A DNA stretch of 64,000 nt from Rana temporaria (lineage: Eukaryota > Chordata > Amphibia > Anura > Ranidae): positions 300,307,865 through 300,371,864 of the forward strand of contig NC_053492.1 of assembly GCF_905171775.1 (NCBI RefSeq), read 5' to 3'. Below are positions 11,776 through 22,745 of this stretch, one piece after another. The first letter of the stretch is position 1; each line of letters opens with the position of its first letter. The translations under genes were made by a program, and so were the position numbers. The notes beneath the pieces were generated by a model that saw only the letters and a program-made list of their open reading frames with translations, ran no database searches and was not told the origin of the DNA.

Positions 11776-12914
11776 GTCCATTGATTCCTGAGATTTACAA
11801 ACCCATCTAAGCAAAAGAGCCAGGTTAGTGACCAGCCTTATTTGCTACATTTAAACATCAAATGCTTGATCACCTCCCCTGTCCCCAACCTGAGACTGGA
11901 CAATGAAGGAACACAAGATGACTGTTGTGGTCATTTCTTTCTCCTCTCGGCATATGTATACTGCAGTACACCTTACTGATTCCTGGTGCTTTCCCCATCA
12001 TAACCCAGTCTGAACCCAAATATACAGGGTATGACAGACAACGGAAATGGAGGAAAAAACTAGCCAGGGACTTATTGTACTAGTTTTAATAAAAAAATAC
12101 AATTTTATTTTAATACATAATAGAATTGATCTGTGTTTTCTAATAGTTACCTGTAGCTCACCTTTAGGTTGTCTGCTAATAGCTAACCTTTTTAGTAAGG
12201 ATTAGCCTTATATTAGAATTGCATGAGACACTTACCTGCGATCCTTTCGATTACCCTATATAAATATTTGATCCTACAGATAGTAATAGGTTTGGAATAC
12301 CTGTATCTTTGACACGCGGTCCCAATACCTAACCTGATATTCTATATATTGGGAATGGTGTTGGGCCCCTGTAATTCGTTTTAATTTATTCATTTTTATC
12401 GATAATACTGTTCTGCCTTTCCACGCATTTGATTGTTCAATTACTGCCTTGAATTTCGTTGGCCTTGACATGTGTTTTGTTAACTGACTTCTGATTGATT
12501 GGCATACTATTGTGTATGCCGAATGGTGAAATCTACTGAGAATTCTACATTGTATATGTAGACTACCACCATATATATTACAGTCGAGGATACGTTCTGT
12601 GTATGTTTTATACTGCTTTTGATAATATGGCTTCCTTATACGATTTTATTTGTTCCGTTTTGTTGTGTGGAGATTGAAAATGCCTTAATAAAAATATTGA
12701 AACAGAAAAACCAGTGTCATTGTAACAACCGGCTTAGTAAGAAATAAGATTGTGAAATGGGCACGATTGCAATAACCTTCACCAGATGCAGGATTATACA
12801 ACTAAGGGTTTTCTGCCTTTGGAAGCAGTCATTAAATCATGCAGAAAAGAATTACAGAAAACAGTGTTAATACAATGATTAATTTCAAACAAGCAAGCTA
12901 TGTGATTGACTTAC
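11776..12914 (+). repeat. Intron with a probable retroposon 3' tail
   Basis: From about 12000 to 12715 the plus strand looks like the 3' untranslated end of a retroposon, finishing with CCTTAATAAAAATATTGAAA and an A-rich end. No RT frame is left. The LINE assignment is weak; it could be an old intron-specific sequence. Confidence 0.35.
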
Positions 12915-12995
12915 AGGATCAGCTGGTGCAATGTTAGAATCAAATTGGGTCAGAGTTTGTGAGCTTGAAGAGCGTTCGCTAAATGTCTCCCACTG
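12915..12995 (-). CDS. REPS1: REPS1 exon e (27 codons, phase 0-0)
   Basis: An 81-nt symmetric exon on the minus strand, with acceptor CTGTTCAG and donor GTAAGT. It encodes QWETFSERSSSSQTLTQF, then DSNIAPADP. Both ends are phase 0, so it could be skipped without shifting the frame. The peptide continues directly from the NQSSE end of the preceding exon. Symmetric length and a Ser-rich, low-structure product suggest a possible cassette exon; that is an inference, not something the DNA proves. Confidence 0.93.
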
Positions 12996-14412
12996 CTGAA
13001 CAGATAGAGGAGACACAAGTCAGCATGATAAAAGAGAGGAAAAGATCCAAGCAGAAGTAATCCCACATTCAAGTTGCAATGAAAGTGGCACCAGTTTCTT
13101 ATGGAGTAAAATGCTCATAATGGTGACTTTTAGTCAAATAACGAGTAACATGTAAAATGTATTTATATATTCCCCCCCCCCCCCCGACTTGAGATTTTCA
13201 CCTATTATAATAATAATTTTTTCTCCAAAATGGTCAACACTAGTCATTGCAACCTGCTGCATAGAAATTAAATTGGCTGATACTTTATTAAATATCGAGA
13301 TAGGTAAATAGGACTGAGCAAAAAATTTGAATCCATATGTAAAGTCACATTTCTAAAGTCTACTTTCATAATGCACAGCTCTATTGATGAACATCTAAAA
13401 AGACAGCACTCCCAGGCAAACAAGCCAGGACAGAATGTCCATATCATGCAATAAAGATTAGGGCTCATTCCCATCAACATACATGGCTTTACCCGCGTTA
13501 CGTTGACGTGAGTTGCCATGCAGTGTGTTTCTGAAAGAACAGATTTAAATGACAAACTGTAGGTCAATGCTCTCAAATGAAGGACTTATTTTTCCAATAC
13601 ACAGCAAATTGTGGGGAGAGAATATTAAATACAATGGATTTTCTGATCTCCATGTAATTGGCTTGCTCTGCAAAATGTATGACAATGCGTCTGGTGGAAA
13701 CAAGCCCAGAGCCTAGCTGTTTAATAAGTAAAAGAAGGACATAATGAAAAAAAAAAAAAAAAAGCTTGTCAGTTATAGGAGTACTCATTCACAAATAAAA
13801 CACATTAAGTAGCTCTAAACAGCTTTACTTAATAAACACATTAAGTAGCTCTGGGTAGTTGCTCTAACCCAGCGATATATATGCAATGGTCACAACCAGG
13901 GCAAAGTGTCAGCATCACGTATAAAACAGCACTGCAGAACAGGCAAAGGGTCTCAGAGTAGAAAACATTTATATTATGCAATAAAAAAAATTGTACGCAA
14001 TCAAAAAATTGTAATTATTTTATGTAACTATACATTGTATCATACAAAAAAAAAAGCAGAGATAAGGCATACAATTTATATTTAAGAAAGTTTATATATT
14101 ATAAAATACACATTTCCAATCAAGGTTTTTAGAACCGAATTTCATTTTTATCCAGTTACATATATGTTAAGCCACATGTGTATGGAGTTCAGATCTATTG
14201 GTCATGCAGGCAATGGTTAACATGACTGTAGGACTAAAAATAATAAAGTTTATGGAAAGCACATATACTGCATTTGTGCACTATGCAAACCTATGATATA
14301 CCGAGATGAGCAGAGACACTTTTTTGTCAAAAAAATATTCTTTCGATATGACAGGGCTGACATCTGAATTTGGGATTTAAAGTGTACCTAAGCTCAAAAA
14401 CTATTTGCACTC
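12996..14412. other. REPS1 intron, little recognisable
   Basis: AT-rich intron with a C-run at about 13173-13185 and an A-run at 13746-13763. No mobile element or gene could be supported apart from the short direct repeat. Confidence 0.4.
13797..13852. repeat. Short direct repeat
   Basis: AACACATTAAGTAGCTCT occurs twice with a spacing of 37 bases (about 13798 and 13835), with an A-run just upstream at 13746-13763. A local tandem duplication; no function suggested. Confidence 0.6.
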
Positions 14413-14610
14413 ACCGTAAAATCCTTTCCATAAAATCCACTGAGGGACACGGGAAGTCATTCACCTTTGGGTTATACTGCAACTGGCAAGCAAAACAACT
14501 AAGATATTTTAGGATAACCCCCTCCTACTACCAAGCAGGCCTGTTCTGTAGCAAATAACAAAAACCTGGGGAATGCCCAGGGAAAAACCAAGCCTACTTA
14601 CCGACCAGCT
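14413..14610. repeat. DIRS-like terminal repeat fragment, divergent family
   Basis: CTCACCGTAAAATCCTTTCC, then GAGGGACACGGGAAGTCATT and ATAACCCCCTCC, follow the same order as the DIRS ends at 15011, 15830 and 41593 (CTTACCTGTAAAATCC, CACGGGACACAGAG, ATAACCCCCTCC), but with clear divergence. No internal DIRS sequence follows, so this is a lone terminus of another DIRS subfamily (inference). Confidence 0.55.
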
Positions 14611-14799
14611 CGCAGAAAACCAATTAACCTGTCTACAGTATGCGTTAAAAACAGGGGTTCAGTCCGCACGCATTTGCGTGTAGCAAAGTAGTCATGACAG
14701 CATGATCATAAAACACTGAATAGTGCAATCTGTATCCCCTCAATGAGCTGCACGTTTCTGGAAAAAATGAGGATCACAACTTTTTTTGCTCAGAATAAA

Positions 14800-15010
14800 C
14801 ATCATGATTCTAGCCATAACATCACCTTTCACATTATATCAAAAAAATTGGGCTAACTTTACAGTTTATTTTTTGTTTTATTGAAATGTATTTTTTCCCA
14901 AAAAAATGCATTTGAAAAGACGGCTGCAAAAAAACAGTGTGACATAAAATATTACAATGACCATTTTATTCTCTAAATTCTCTGTTAAAAAAAGAAAAAA
15001 AAAAAAAATA
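14800..15010. repeat. TTAA-MITE interior fragment
   Basis: ATATCAAAAAAATTGGGCTA, GTGTGACATAAAATATTACA and CCATTTTATTCTCTAAATTC match the interior right half of the elements at 32672-34214 and 51195-53851. DIRS copy A begins immediately after it, so A inserted into this MITE. Confidence 0.65.
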
Positions 15011-15829
15011 GGATTTTTATAAAAGCTTACCTGTAAAATCCTTTACTTTAAGTACGTCACAGGACAGAGAGCAGCATAATAACTACGTGGTATATAGGCC
15101 CCCATCAGGTGATGGACACTGGCACACTCAAGCGACAGGAAGTCCCCTCCCCTGTATAACCCCTCCCATACTGGGAGTACCTCAGTTTTTGTAGCAAAGC
15201 AATAAGTATCCCAAGAAGAGGGGCAGGAGCTCTGTGTCCCGTGATGTACTTGAAGAAAAGGATTTTACAGGTAAGCCTTTAAAAAAATCCTATTTTCTTT
15301 TTCATACATTACAGGACACAGAGCTGCATAGTAATAACTATGTGGGATGTCCCAAAGCAATGCTATATGAGGGGAGGGAGACACCAAAATAAAGCAGGGC
15401 GCCATCAGACGTGATGACCTATACTGCGGCCTGCAGCACACTATGCCCAAAGACTATATACTTATGCCTTTTTACATCCGACTGATAGAATTTAGTGAAT
15501 ATAGGTACTGAAGACCAAGTTGCGGCCTTGCAGATCTGAGTCATGGTGATGCACTGTCCATGAAGCACCAACTGCTCTGGTAGAATGCGCTCTAATTTGA
15601 AAAGGTGGAAATCTACATTTTAAACCATAAGCCTGAATAATAAGTTGCCAAATCCAGTTGGAAATTGTAGATTAAGATGCTGCCTGGCCCTTCCTGGGGC
15701 CTTCTGGCAAGGACAAACAAAACATCAGTTTTCCGAATCTTCAGGTAGACCTTAACTGCTCTCACTACATCCAAACAATGAAATTACTTCTCTTCTGCAG
15801 AACTAGGTTTTGAACTTTGGTTCAAATAA
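15011..15829 (-). mobile_element. DIRS copy A, left part (interrupted by copy B)
   Basis: Starts GGATTTTTATAAAAGCTTAC with the ITR-like CACAGGACAGAGAGCAGC and an internal complementary region at 15245-15330. Minus-strand tyrosine recombinase C-terminal sequence follows, decayed. The frame stops at TTTGGTTCAAATAA, where copy B begins. The continuation of the same recombinase region resumes at 21197. Confidence 0.85.
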
Positions 15830-16322
15830 GGGGATTTTTATGACCGCTTACCTGTAAAATGCTTTTCTTGTAGTACATCACGGGACACAGAGCTGGTTCA
15901 TTAATTACTATGTGGGTAATATAGTCTACTTTCAGGTGATGGACACTGGCACTCTAAAACAGGAAGTTCCCTCCCTATATAACCCCCTCCCCTACAGCAA
16001 GTACCTTAGTTTTGTAGCAAAGTAATTCCAATATTCCCTAAGAGGGGCGGGTGCTCTGTGTCCCGTGATGTACTACAAGAAAAGGATTTTACAGGTAAGC
16101 TGTCATAAAAATCCCCTTTTCTTTATCGTACATCACGGGACACAGAGCTGGTTCATTAATTACTATGTGGGATGTCCCACAGCAATGCCACCTGAGGGGG
16201 GGGGGGGGAACATGCAAGTGCAAAACATAGGAGCCACCAGACGCAAACAATTATACTGCTGCCTGCAGTACAGCATGCCCAAAGGCCATGTCTGTGTGCC
16301 CCCTAACATCCAAATGGTAAAA

Positions 16323-17386
16323 TTATGTGAATGTGTCAACAGACTGCCAGGTCGCCGCCTCACAGACCTGAGCGATGGGGACCTGATGACGTACTGCCCA
16401 AGAAGTGCCCACAGCCCTGGTAGAATGAGCCCTTACTGATACCGGGGGATCCTTCCCTTTTAGGCCATAGGCCTGAGAGATTGCCTGCCAAATCCACCTA
16501 GAAATTGTGGTTTTCGACGCTGCCTGGCCCTTCCTGGGCCCGTCTGGCAGAATAAACAGGACATTGGTCTTTCTAACCTGGGCAGTAGCCCTGATATAGA
16601 CCTTGATTGCCCTAACCAAATGCAAGGTATGTAACAACCTTTCCATCCGGGAAGCTGGATTAGGAAAGGAAGGAAGGAAGGAAGGAAGGATCAAATCCTG
16701 GTTTAAAGGAAAACCAGACATCACCTTCGGGAGGAAGGATGGGTGGGGTCGTAACACGACCCTATTCTTATGTAGAACCAAATATGGTTCTTCACAAGAA
16801 AGCGCAGCTAGCTCTGAAACCCTTCTAGCGGACACCATGGCTACCAGAAACACTAGTTTCCTGGTTAATAAGATTAACAGAATTTGATTCAAGGGTTCAA
16901 AGGGCTGCCTTTGTAATACAGAGAGGACCAAGTTTAGGTCCCAAGGGCATGACGGGCGCCTGACTGGGGGATTGACTCGTAAAACCCCCTGCACAAAGGA
17001 TTTGACAAGGATTTGACAAGGGAGTGGGTAGCCAACGGCCTCTGAAACAAAATGGACAAGGCCGAGACCTGCCCCTTAATGGTGCCGACGGCTAGCTTCA
17101 ATCGCACACCCTGCTGGAGAAAATACAAGACCCTGCCAATGAAAAATTTATGTGGATGCCAACCCCTGGCCTCACAGTAGGCCAAGTATGCCTTCCACAC
17201 CCTATAATAAATCAGTCTAGATACCGGTTTCCTGGCGTTGATTAGAGTAGAGACCACTGAGTTGGAAAGACCCCTCTTACTCAGGATATAGGATTCAATC
17301 GCCAGGCCGTCAAACTTAGCGACCGTAAAAAAGGGTGGAAGATCGGACCCTGTGAAAGTAGATCTGGCCGAAGCGGGAGCGACCAA
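16323..17386 (-). pseudogene. DIRS B tyrosine recombinase
   Basis: Two overlapping minus-strand frames. 16934-17386 carries the core-binding part (LIYYRVWKAYLAYCEARGW, LKLAVGTIKGQVSALSILFQ). 16323-16994 carries the catalytic part with SARRVSELAALSC (first Arg) and HSTRAVGTSWAV (His-x-x-Arg). A stop codon follows SVDTFT, immediately before the F-Y that would hold the nucleophilic tyrosine, so the catalytic Tyr is cut off. A frameshift also separates the two halves. A GGAA-type microsatellite lies inside. Confidence 0.9.
16664..16691. repeat. (GGAA)n microsatellite
   Basis: About six to seven GGAA/AAGG units within the DIRS B recombinase region. It expands a short AAGGAAGG already present in copy C at the same place. 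Confidence 0.9.
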
Positions 17387-18688
17387 GTTCTCCTACCGCC
17401 ATCCTTACAATGAGGGTAAACCATGCTCTGCGGGGCCAGGCTGGGGCCACTAGAATCACCGGTTTGTTTTCTATCCGGATCCTCCGGAGTAACCGCTGAA
17501 GAGGAGGAAATGCGTAAAGAAGGGAGAACTGAGTCCATGGGCACACCAATGCACCCGTCTCGCACGCCCAGGGATCCCTTGTCTGAGACACAAACCTCCT
17601 CAACCTTGTGTTGCACCTTGATGCCATAAGGTCCACATCCGGTGTGCCCCATCTTCGGCATATCTCGTGGAAGACTGCGGGATGGAGACACCATTCCCCT
17701 GGCCCGTCGAACCGATGGGGATAGAACCATTGGGTAGTCCAATGCCTGCATCTTCTTGTTCCAGGCTGACAGAATGGCCCTCTGTAATTGTCTTGTATGG
17801 AACTGCGCATAAGGCACTGCCTCAAAAGTTGCTACCAGCTTCCCCATCAGTCGCATGCAGATGCGGACCGATGGTCTCTCCTTGACCAGTACCGAGAAAA
17901 TTAATTCTCTTATGGAGCAGATTTTTGCTTGGGGCAAAAAAACCTTCTGGAGGTGGGTATCGAGGAACATGCCGAGATACTCCAATCTCTTTGTTGGCTC
18001 CAAGGCTGACTTGTCCCTGTTTATGACCCAACCGAAGGACTCCAGGAACTGAAGCGTGAATCGCACTCCCTGATTTAAACCTTGGGCTGAATGATCTACT
18101 AACAATAGATCATCCAGGTAAGACAAAATGGCAATCCCCTCGGCCCTTAGGTTGGCTAACAGGGGTGCCAGAATCTTCGTGAAGACCCGGGGAGCCGTGG
18201 CCAACCCAAAGGGGAGAGCCACGAATTGAAAGTGGTGTGGGCCTATCGCAAATCGCAGGAACCTGTGATGCCCTGGAAAAATAGGGACCTGAAGGTATGC
18301 GTCCCTTATGTCTATGGACGCTAAGAAATCTTCTGCAAGTAAAGCGGCAGCTACTGAGCGAATGGATTCCATTCGAAATTATCGAATCCTTAGATACTGG
18401 TTTAGGCCCTTTAGGTCCAAGATTGGCCCGACATCGCCATTCGGCTTCGGAACAATGAAGAGGTTCGAGTAGAACCCCAATCCCTGTTCCTGAGCTGGTA
18501 CCTCCACAATTACCCCCTGGAGCAAGAGTCGATCCAGGGCCATTAGGAGAGACTCTTTCCGGGGTCGCTTGGTAGATTTGAAACAAGGAAGCGAGGAGGG
18601 GGAAACCCCAGAAACTCCAGCTGGTAACCGCGCGAGACGGTTGAGAGGACCCATTTGTCGGATACCTCCCTTTGCCAAGCTGGCGCAA
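17281..18688 (-). pseudogene. DIRS B reverse transcriptase, RNase H deleted
   Basis: The minus-strand N-terminal RT block (GVIVEVPAQEQGLGFYSNLF, IVPKPNGDVGPILDLKGLNQ) ends in a TAA stop near 18380. It continues as MESIRSVAAALL, DFLASIDIRDAYLQVPI, FVALPFGLATAPRVFTKIL and ILSYLDDLLLVDHS, with the YLDD polymerase site intact. The thumb/connection reads on to ILSAWNKKMQALDYP and then jumps straight to GEWCLHPAVFHEICRRWG. The whole RNase H domain (D-A-S, E, D-N motifs present in copy C) is missing. Confidence 0.9.
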
Positions 18689-18844
18689 AACTTTGGAGCC
18701 TTCCCCCCACCCGAGAGAGCGGGGGCAGCGCTTCAGAACGACGCCTTAGGGGCAGGCTTGCGGATCCAGGGTCTCCTGTTGCCCTGTACTTGACCCTGTG
18801 GCTTGCCTGACATGCCTGGATGGCTAGACTGCCGTCGATACTGC

Positions 18845-19852
18845 CTAAAGGCCGAAGGACCTGAAGTGGGGGCCGCTTGGGAGGAGGGCCCTGAACCTTC
18901 TTTTTGACTGGTAATAGGGTACTCTTTCCGCTAGAGATCTTCTGGATATATTTATCCAGCTCCTCACCGAATAACCTCCGTGAAAGGGAAACCCTGCTAG
19001 CAGCTTCTTGCAGGGGGCTTCAGCTGACCAATTCTTCAACCACAGGAGGCGTCTCATGTGCACCAAAAACAACGAGAGACGCGACGCCTGCTGAATAGAG
19101 TCCTTTATGGCATCACCTGCAAAGCATAAAGCTCTAGGTAGGTCAGCCAATTCCTGGGCCTGCTGGTCAGGCAGGTAATTCAAAACCTGCTTTGCCTGGT
19201 CCTTCAAGGCCTGACATACCCCTATGGCTGCTATAGCAGGCTGAACTACAGCCCCTACTGTGGTAAAAGATACTTTTAGCAGGGTCTCCAACCGTTTATC
19301 AGCCGGATCCTTGAACATCTGAATGTTATCCACAGGGCAGGTCAAGGTCTTATTCACGCATGCCACGGCTGCATCTACAACCGGGATCGACCATTTCTTG
19401 GTGAACTTCTCTTCCATCGGATAGAGAACTGAAAACCTCTTAGGAGGAACAAAAACTCTGTCTGGACGTACCCAGTCCTGATAAATCAAGTCCTCTAGTA
19501 GAGGATGAACTGGGAAGAAAAACCCCGACTGTGGAGCTTTTAGGGAGCCCAAAGAGGACACTGCATTAACCGCCGGCTCTGGCAGAGGCAACTTAAATGC
19601 CGAGCGAACCATATTTGTCAAAGACTGAATCCAAAGCTTTTCAGCCTGGGATGCAGAAAAAGGTTCCTCAATGGTTGACTCCTCTGAGTCAGACCCGTCC
19701 TGTTCCTCATCAGGCTGATCCCCCAAAAAATCTCCTTCTGAGGGGAAACTCATAGGGCCCAGAGACTGGCCCCGGGGAGAGGGGGATCTAGCCCGTTTCC
19801 TATCAGGCAGGGAAGCAGCAATTAAGGCTGTTAGTCTCTGCTCCAACCCCAA
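18845..19852 (-). pseudogene. DIRS B gag-like protein (335 codons open)
   Basis: A long minus-strand frame equivalent to the 429-codon gag of copy C. Conserved blocks are RFSVLYPMEEKFTKKWSIP, VDAAVACVNKTLTCPVDNIQ, FKDPADKRLETLLK, VVQPAIAAIGVCQALKDQAK and DAIKDSIQQASRLSLFLVHM. A basic RSPSPRG patch lies near the N-terminus. No zinc knuckle is visible. The C-terminus changes frame relative to C near GFPFHGGYSVRSW, so it is probably truncated. Probable role: structural particle protein (family inference). Confidence 0.8.
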
Positions 19853-20408
19853 AGGGTGGAAGCCAACACCTGCTCTGTGACAGACAGGGGGAGCAAGTGT
19901 TGGGCTAGCTACTGCACCTAGCTCCGATGGCTCGCATGTGGCAATAATACCTGGAATTTCAGGGGAGTACCTACGGGATCCCCAGGTACTATAGGAGGCT
20001 ACGGTATGCCTGACAAGCCTGGTCCCCCATGGGGTCTGTTTACCAGCCTATTCTAGCTGAAAAAAACGTCTGCTCCCGTCTGAGCCACTGTCCTGTTACT
20101 GCTCCAAGAGCTACCAATAGACCTGTGGACCTCAGTCAGCGATCTGCATCCCAGCCGACTGCTGGATTCCTCAGCCCTTATGTAATCTTCTGCGTTACCA
20201 TGCTGGGGAGAGGACGTAATCTCGCCCCTTCCTCCCCCTCTAGCAGCCACACCTCTCCGAACGTGTAAATCGAGAGATGTGCGCACGCTACGCCATTATG
20301 GAGGCAGCAGAGAGGGTCAGCGTTCAGGGGCGAGGAGCAGCTGAAGCGGTCCCGTGGCGTCAGAACGAACCTCCGTGCTAGTTACACGGAACAGGTACAT
20401 ACACAAGG

Positions 20409-20410
<2 letters not shown>

Positions 20411-20472
<62 letters not shown>
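20411..20472. repeat. (AT)n microsatellite
   Basis: About 30 uninterrupted AT units in the 5' leader part of DIRS B (right end in window coordinates). Likely length-polymorphic. Confidence 0.97.
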
Positions 20473-21196
20473 CTGCAACATCACATATATGCCACCCGGA
20501 TAATTGGGACCCGGCCAGAGGAATAAATGTATGGGTAACTAAACAGAAACCATCCTGTCTAAAAGACATAGTGGAAACATTGCCTTATGCATAGAAGCAA
20601 ATAACAGGCCAACTCATACACCCCAATAATGGAAGACTTACCGTCGAACCAAGTTCCGTAAGTACCTCCTTAGCTTACCTTTTCACGCCGCAGGGTATTG
20701 CAAAAAAGCAAGAGGTCCAGCCTTCACCCCTCACCGTAGGTTTTGTCACAGACCTTCAGGGACCGGGGTCCTGTGAACAGGAGCACCACTCCCCTGGACC
20801 TATATAGCACCGTGGCAGAAGAAAACATTTGGTCCTTGGAAAGCACAAAGTTCTGGAACCCAGGGTCCAGCCCTCCGAGGAGAGGCATTATAGGCCAAAC
20901 CTCGTTCTTCATTTCGAGGCACGGGTAGCGTCAATTTTGGCTATGAAGCACTTTGGACGGATCCGGCTTCTAGCCTGCCTAGGCCACCAAGGACCCTCTA
21001 GCATAGCTATCCAAAACGTGACCAACACCTAAGACACTGGCGAAAAAACTGAGGTACTTCCTGTAGGGGAGGGGGTTATATAAGGAGGGAACTTCCTGTT
21101 TTAGAGTGCCAGTGTCCATCACCTGAAGGTAGACTATATAACCCACATAGTAATTAATGAACCAGCTCTGTGTGCCGTGATGTACGATAAAGAAAA

Positions 21197-22745
21197 AACC
21201 CTGACACCACTTTAGGTAGAAAAGGTAGGATGAGGACGCAACACCACCTTATCCTTATGAACAATCAAATACGGCTCTTTACAAGAAAGGCCAGGCCCTC
21301 AGAGCCAGGGTGCTGCCCAATACTCTAGGACAGGGGTCTTCAAACTACGGCCCTCCAGGTGTTCAGGAACTACAATTCCCATCATGCCTAGTCATGTCTG
21401 TGAATGTCAGAGTTTTGCAATGCCTCATGGGATTTGTAGTTCTGCAACAGCTGGAGGGCCGTAGTTTGAGGATCCCTGCTCTAGGATGTTGATGGGAAAA
21501 GTCCTCTCGGCTTCGGACCATCTGCCCTGGACAGTTATCTCTCCCAGGACTGCTCCCCGGCCTGGGAGGCTTGCATCTGCTGTCACCACCTTCGAGATAA
21601 CCAGAATACAAAAAAAAGACTTCCCCTTCTGCAGATTTCTGGGCACCAACCACCAACTGAGGCTCTGACGCACCATTGGGGTGAGACACATTGGGAAGTC
21701 CAGAGCTTGGATCTTCTTGTTCCAGGCAGAGAGGATACCATTTTGCAACAGTCTTGAATGAAATTGGGCATATTGAATGGCTTCGAATGAAGCCACCATC
21801 TTCCCCAGCACCCTCATGCAAAGGCGAATGGAGGGATCTTTCTTCATCTTGATCGCCTGGACCAGTTATCTTTAAGAGCTGGCCTTTGCCTGGGGGAAAA
21901 AAAAAAAAATTTCCTCTGGTCTGCATCTATAACCAGACCTAAATACTCCAGTCTTTTCACTGGTCGTATGGATGATTTCTCTCGATTGAGAATCCAACCC
22001 AAATACTGATACTTGACTGTGCTGAGCACACCCTGGTTCAAGAGGGCTCACGACTGATCTACCAGTAGCAGATCGTCCAGGTATGCTATTACTGTTGTAC
22101 CCTGAGCCTTTAGCCTGTCCAGGAGTGGGGACAGAACCTTTGTAAACAGCCGGGGTGCAGTAGCCAGACTGAAGGGCAAGGCTACAAACTAATGGTGCTG
22201 CTCTACCTCGAACAGCAGGATTCTCTGGTGGGCGGGGAACAATAGGCACATGCAGATTTGATGTCAATTGAAGCTGGCAGTTTAGCAGTCCCCCCCCGCA
22301 GGGTAGAGACTACTAACCGGATAGACTCCATGTAAAAAGGGCGGATATTTAGGAATTGATTTAGACCTTTGAGATCTAGAATAGGTCTGAAATCCCCATT
22401 TGGCTTTGGCACCGTGAAGAGATTTGAATAAAACCCCAACCCATGCTCTTCCGGAGTAATCTTTATGATCACCCCCTGATACAACAACCGGCCTTATGCC
22501 ACAGAGAGAGACCTTCTCTTTACTGGATCTTTGGGAATGCTTGATCTCAGGAAATGAGGCGGAGGAAACTCTCGCAACTCTTGTTTGTAAACAAGAGACA
22601 CAGTAGAGATGACCCATCTGTCCTGGATCTCCTTTCGCCAAGTATCTGAGAACTGCAGAAGCCTTGGGGCTCTGCTTAGTAGGTTTCCACCCCCAGGACC
22701 TCGTGTCCCTGGGCTTGACCCTGAGCTTTCCCTCTTGACCTCATC
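21197..22745 (-). mobile_element. DIRS copy A, right part
   Basis: Resumes with the recombinase segment that copy B interrupted (TAGGATGAGGACGCAACACC). It then jumps, by internal deletion of about 1.1 kb relative to copy C, into RNase H at a hAT MITE insertion (21331-21478). It continues through the RT thumb (IRLCMRVLGKMVASFEAIQY) and RT palm pieces (GLGFYSNLFTVPKPNGDFRP, SIDIK). Frames are broken by stops and an A-run (about 21898-21909). It ends near 22745, where a different DIRS tail begins. Confidence 0.85.
21331..21478. mobile_element. hAT MITE (148 bp) with 8-bp target duplication
   Basis: Ends CAGGGGTCTTCAAACTACGG and CCGTAGTTTGAGGATCCCTG. The 8-bp duplication CTCTAGGA flanks it at 21323-21330 and 21479-21486. 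The centre has CTACAATTCCCATCATGCC and its inverted partner GGCATGATGG-like GCCTCATGGGATTTGTAG. Inserted into the RNase H region of DIRS A. Confidence 0.93.

Larger units (their letters stand above)
15830..21196 (-). mobile_element. DIRS copy B, complete ends, nested in copy A
   Basis: A DIRS-type retrotransposon of about 5.37 kb. Inverted terminal repeats are 15873-16013 and 21045-21185 (GTACATCACGGGACACAGAG against its complement). The internal complementary region near 16066-16160 reads across the joined ends: the complement of the left end, then the complement of the right end (TTTTCTTTATCGTACATCAC). Gene order on the minus strand is gag, RT, tyrosine recombinase. The RNase H part is deleted and several stops are present. 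DIRS elements integrate as circles through a tyrosine recombinase, so they lack integrase-type target duplications. Confidence 0.93.
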
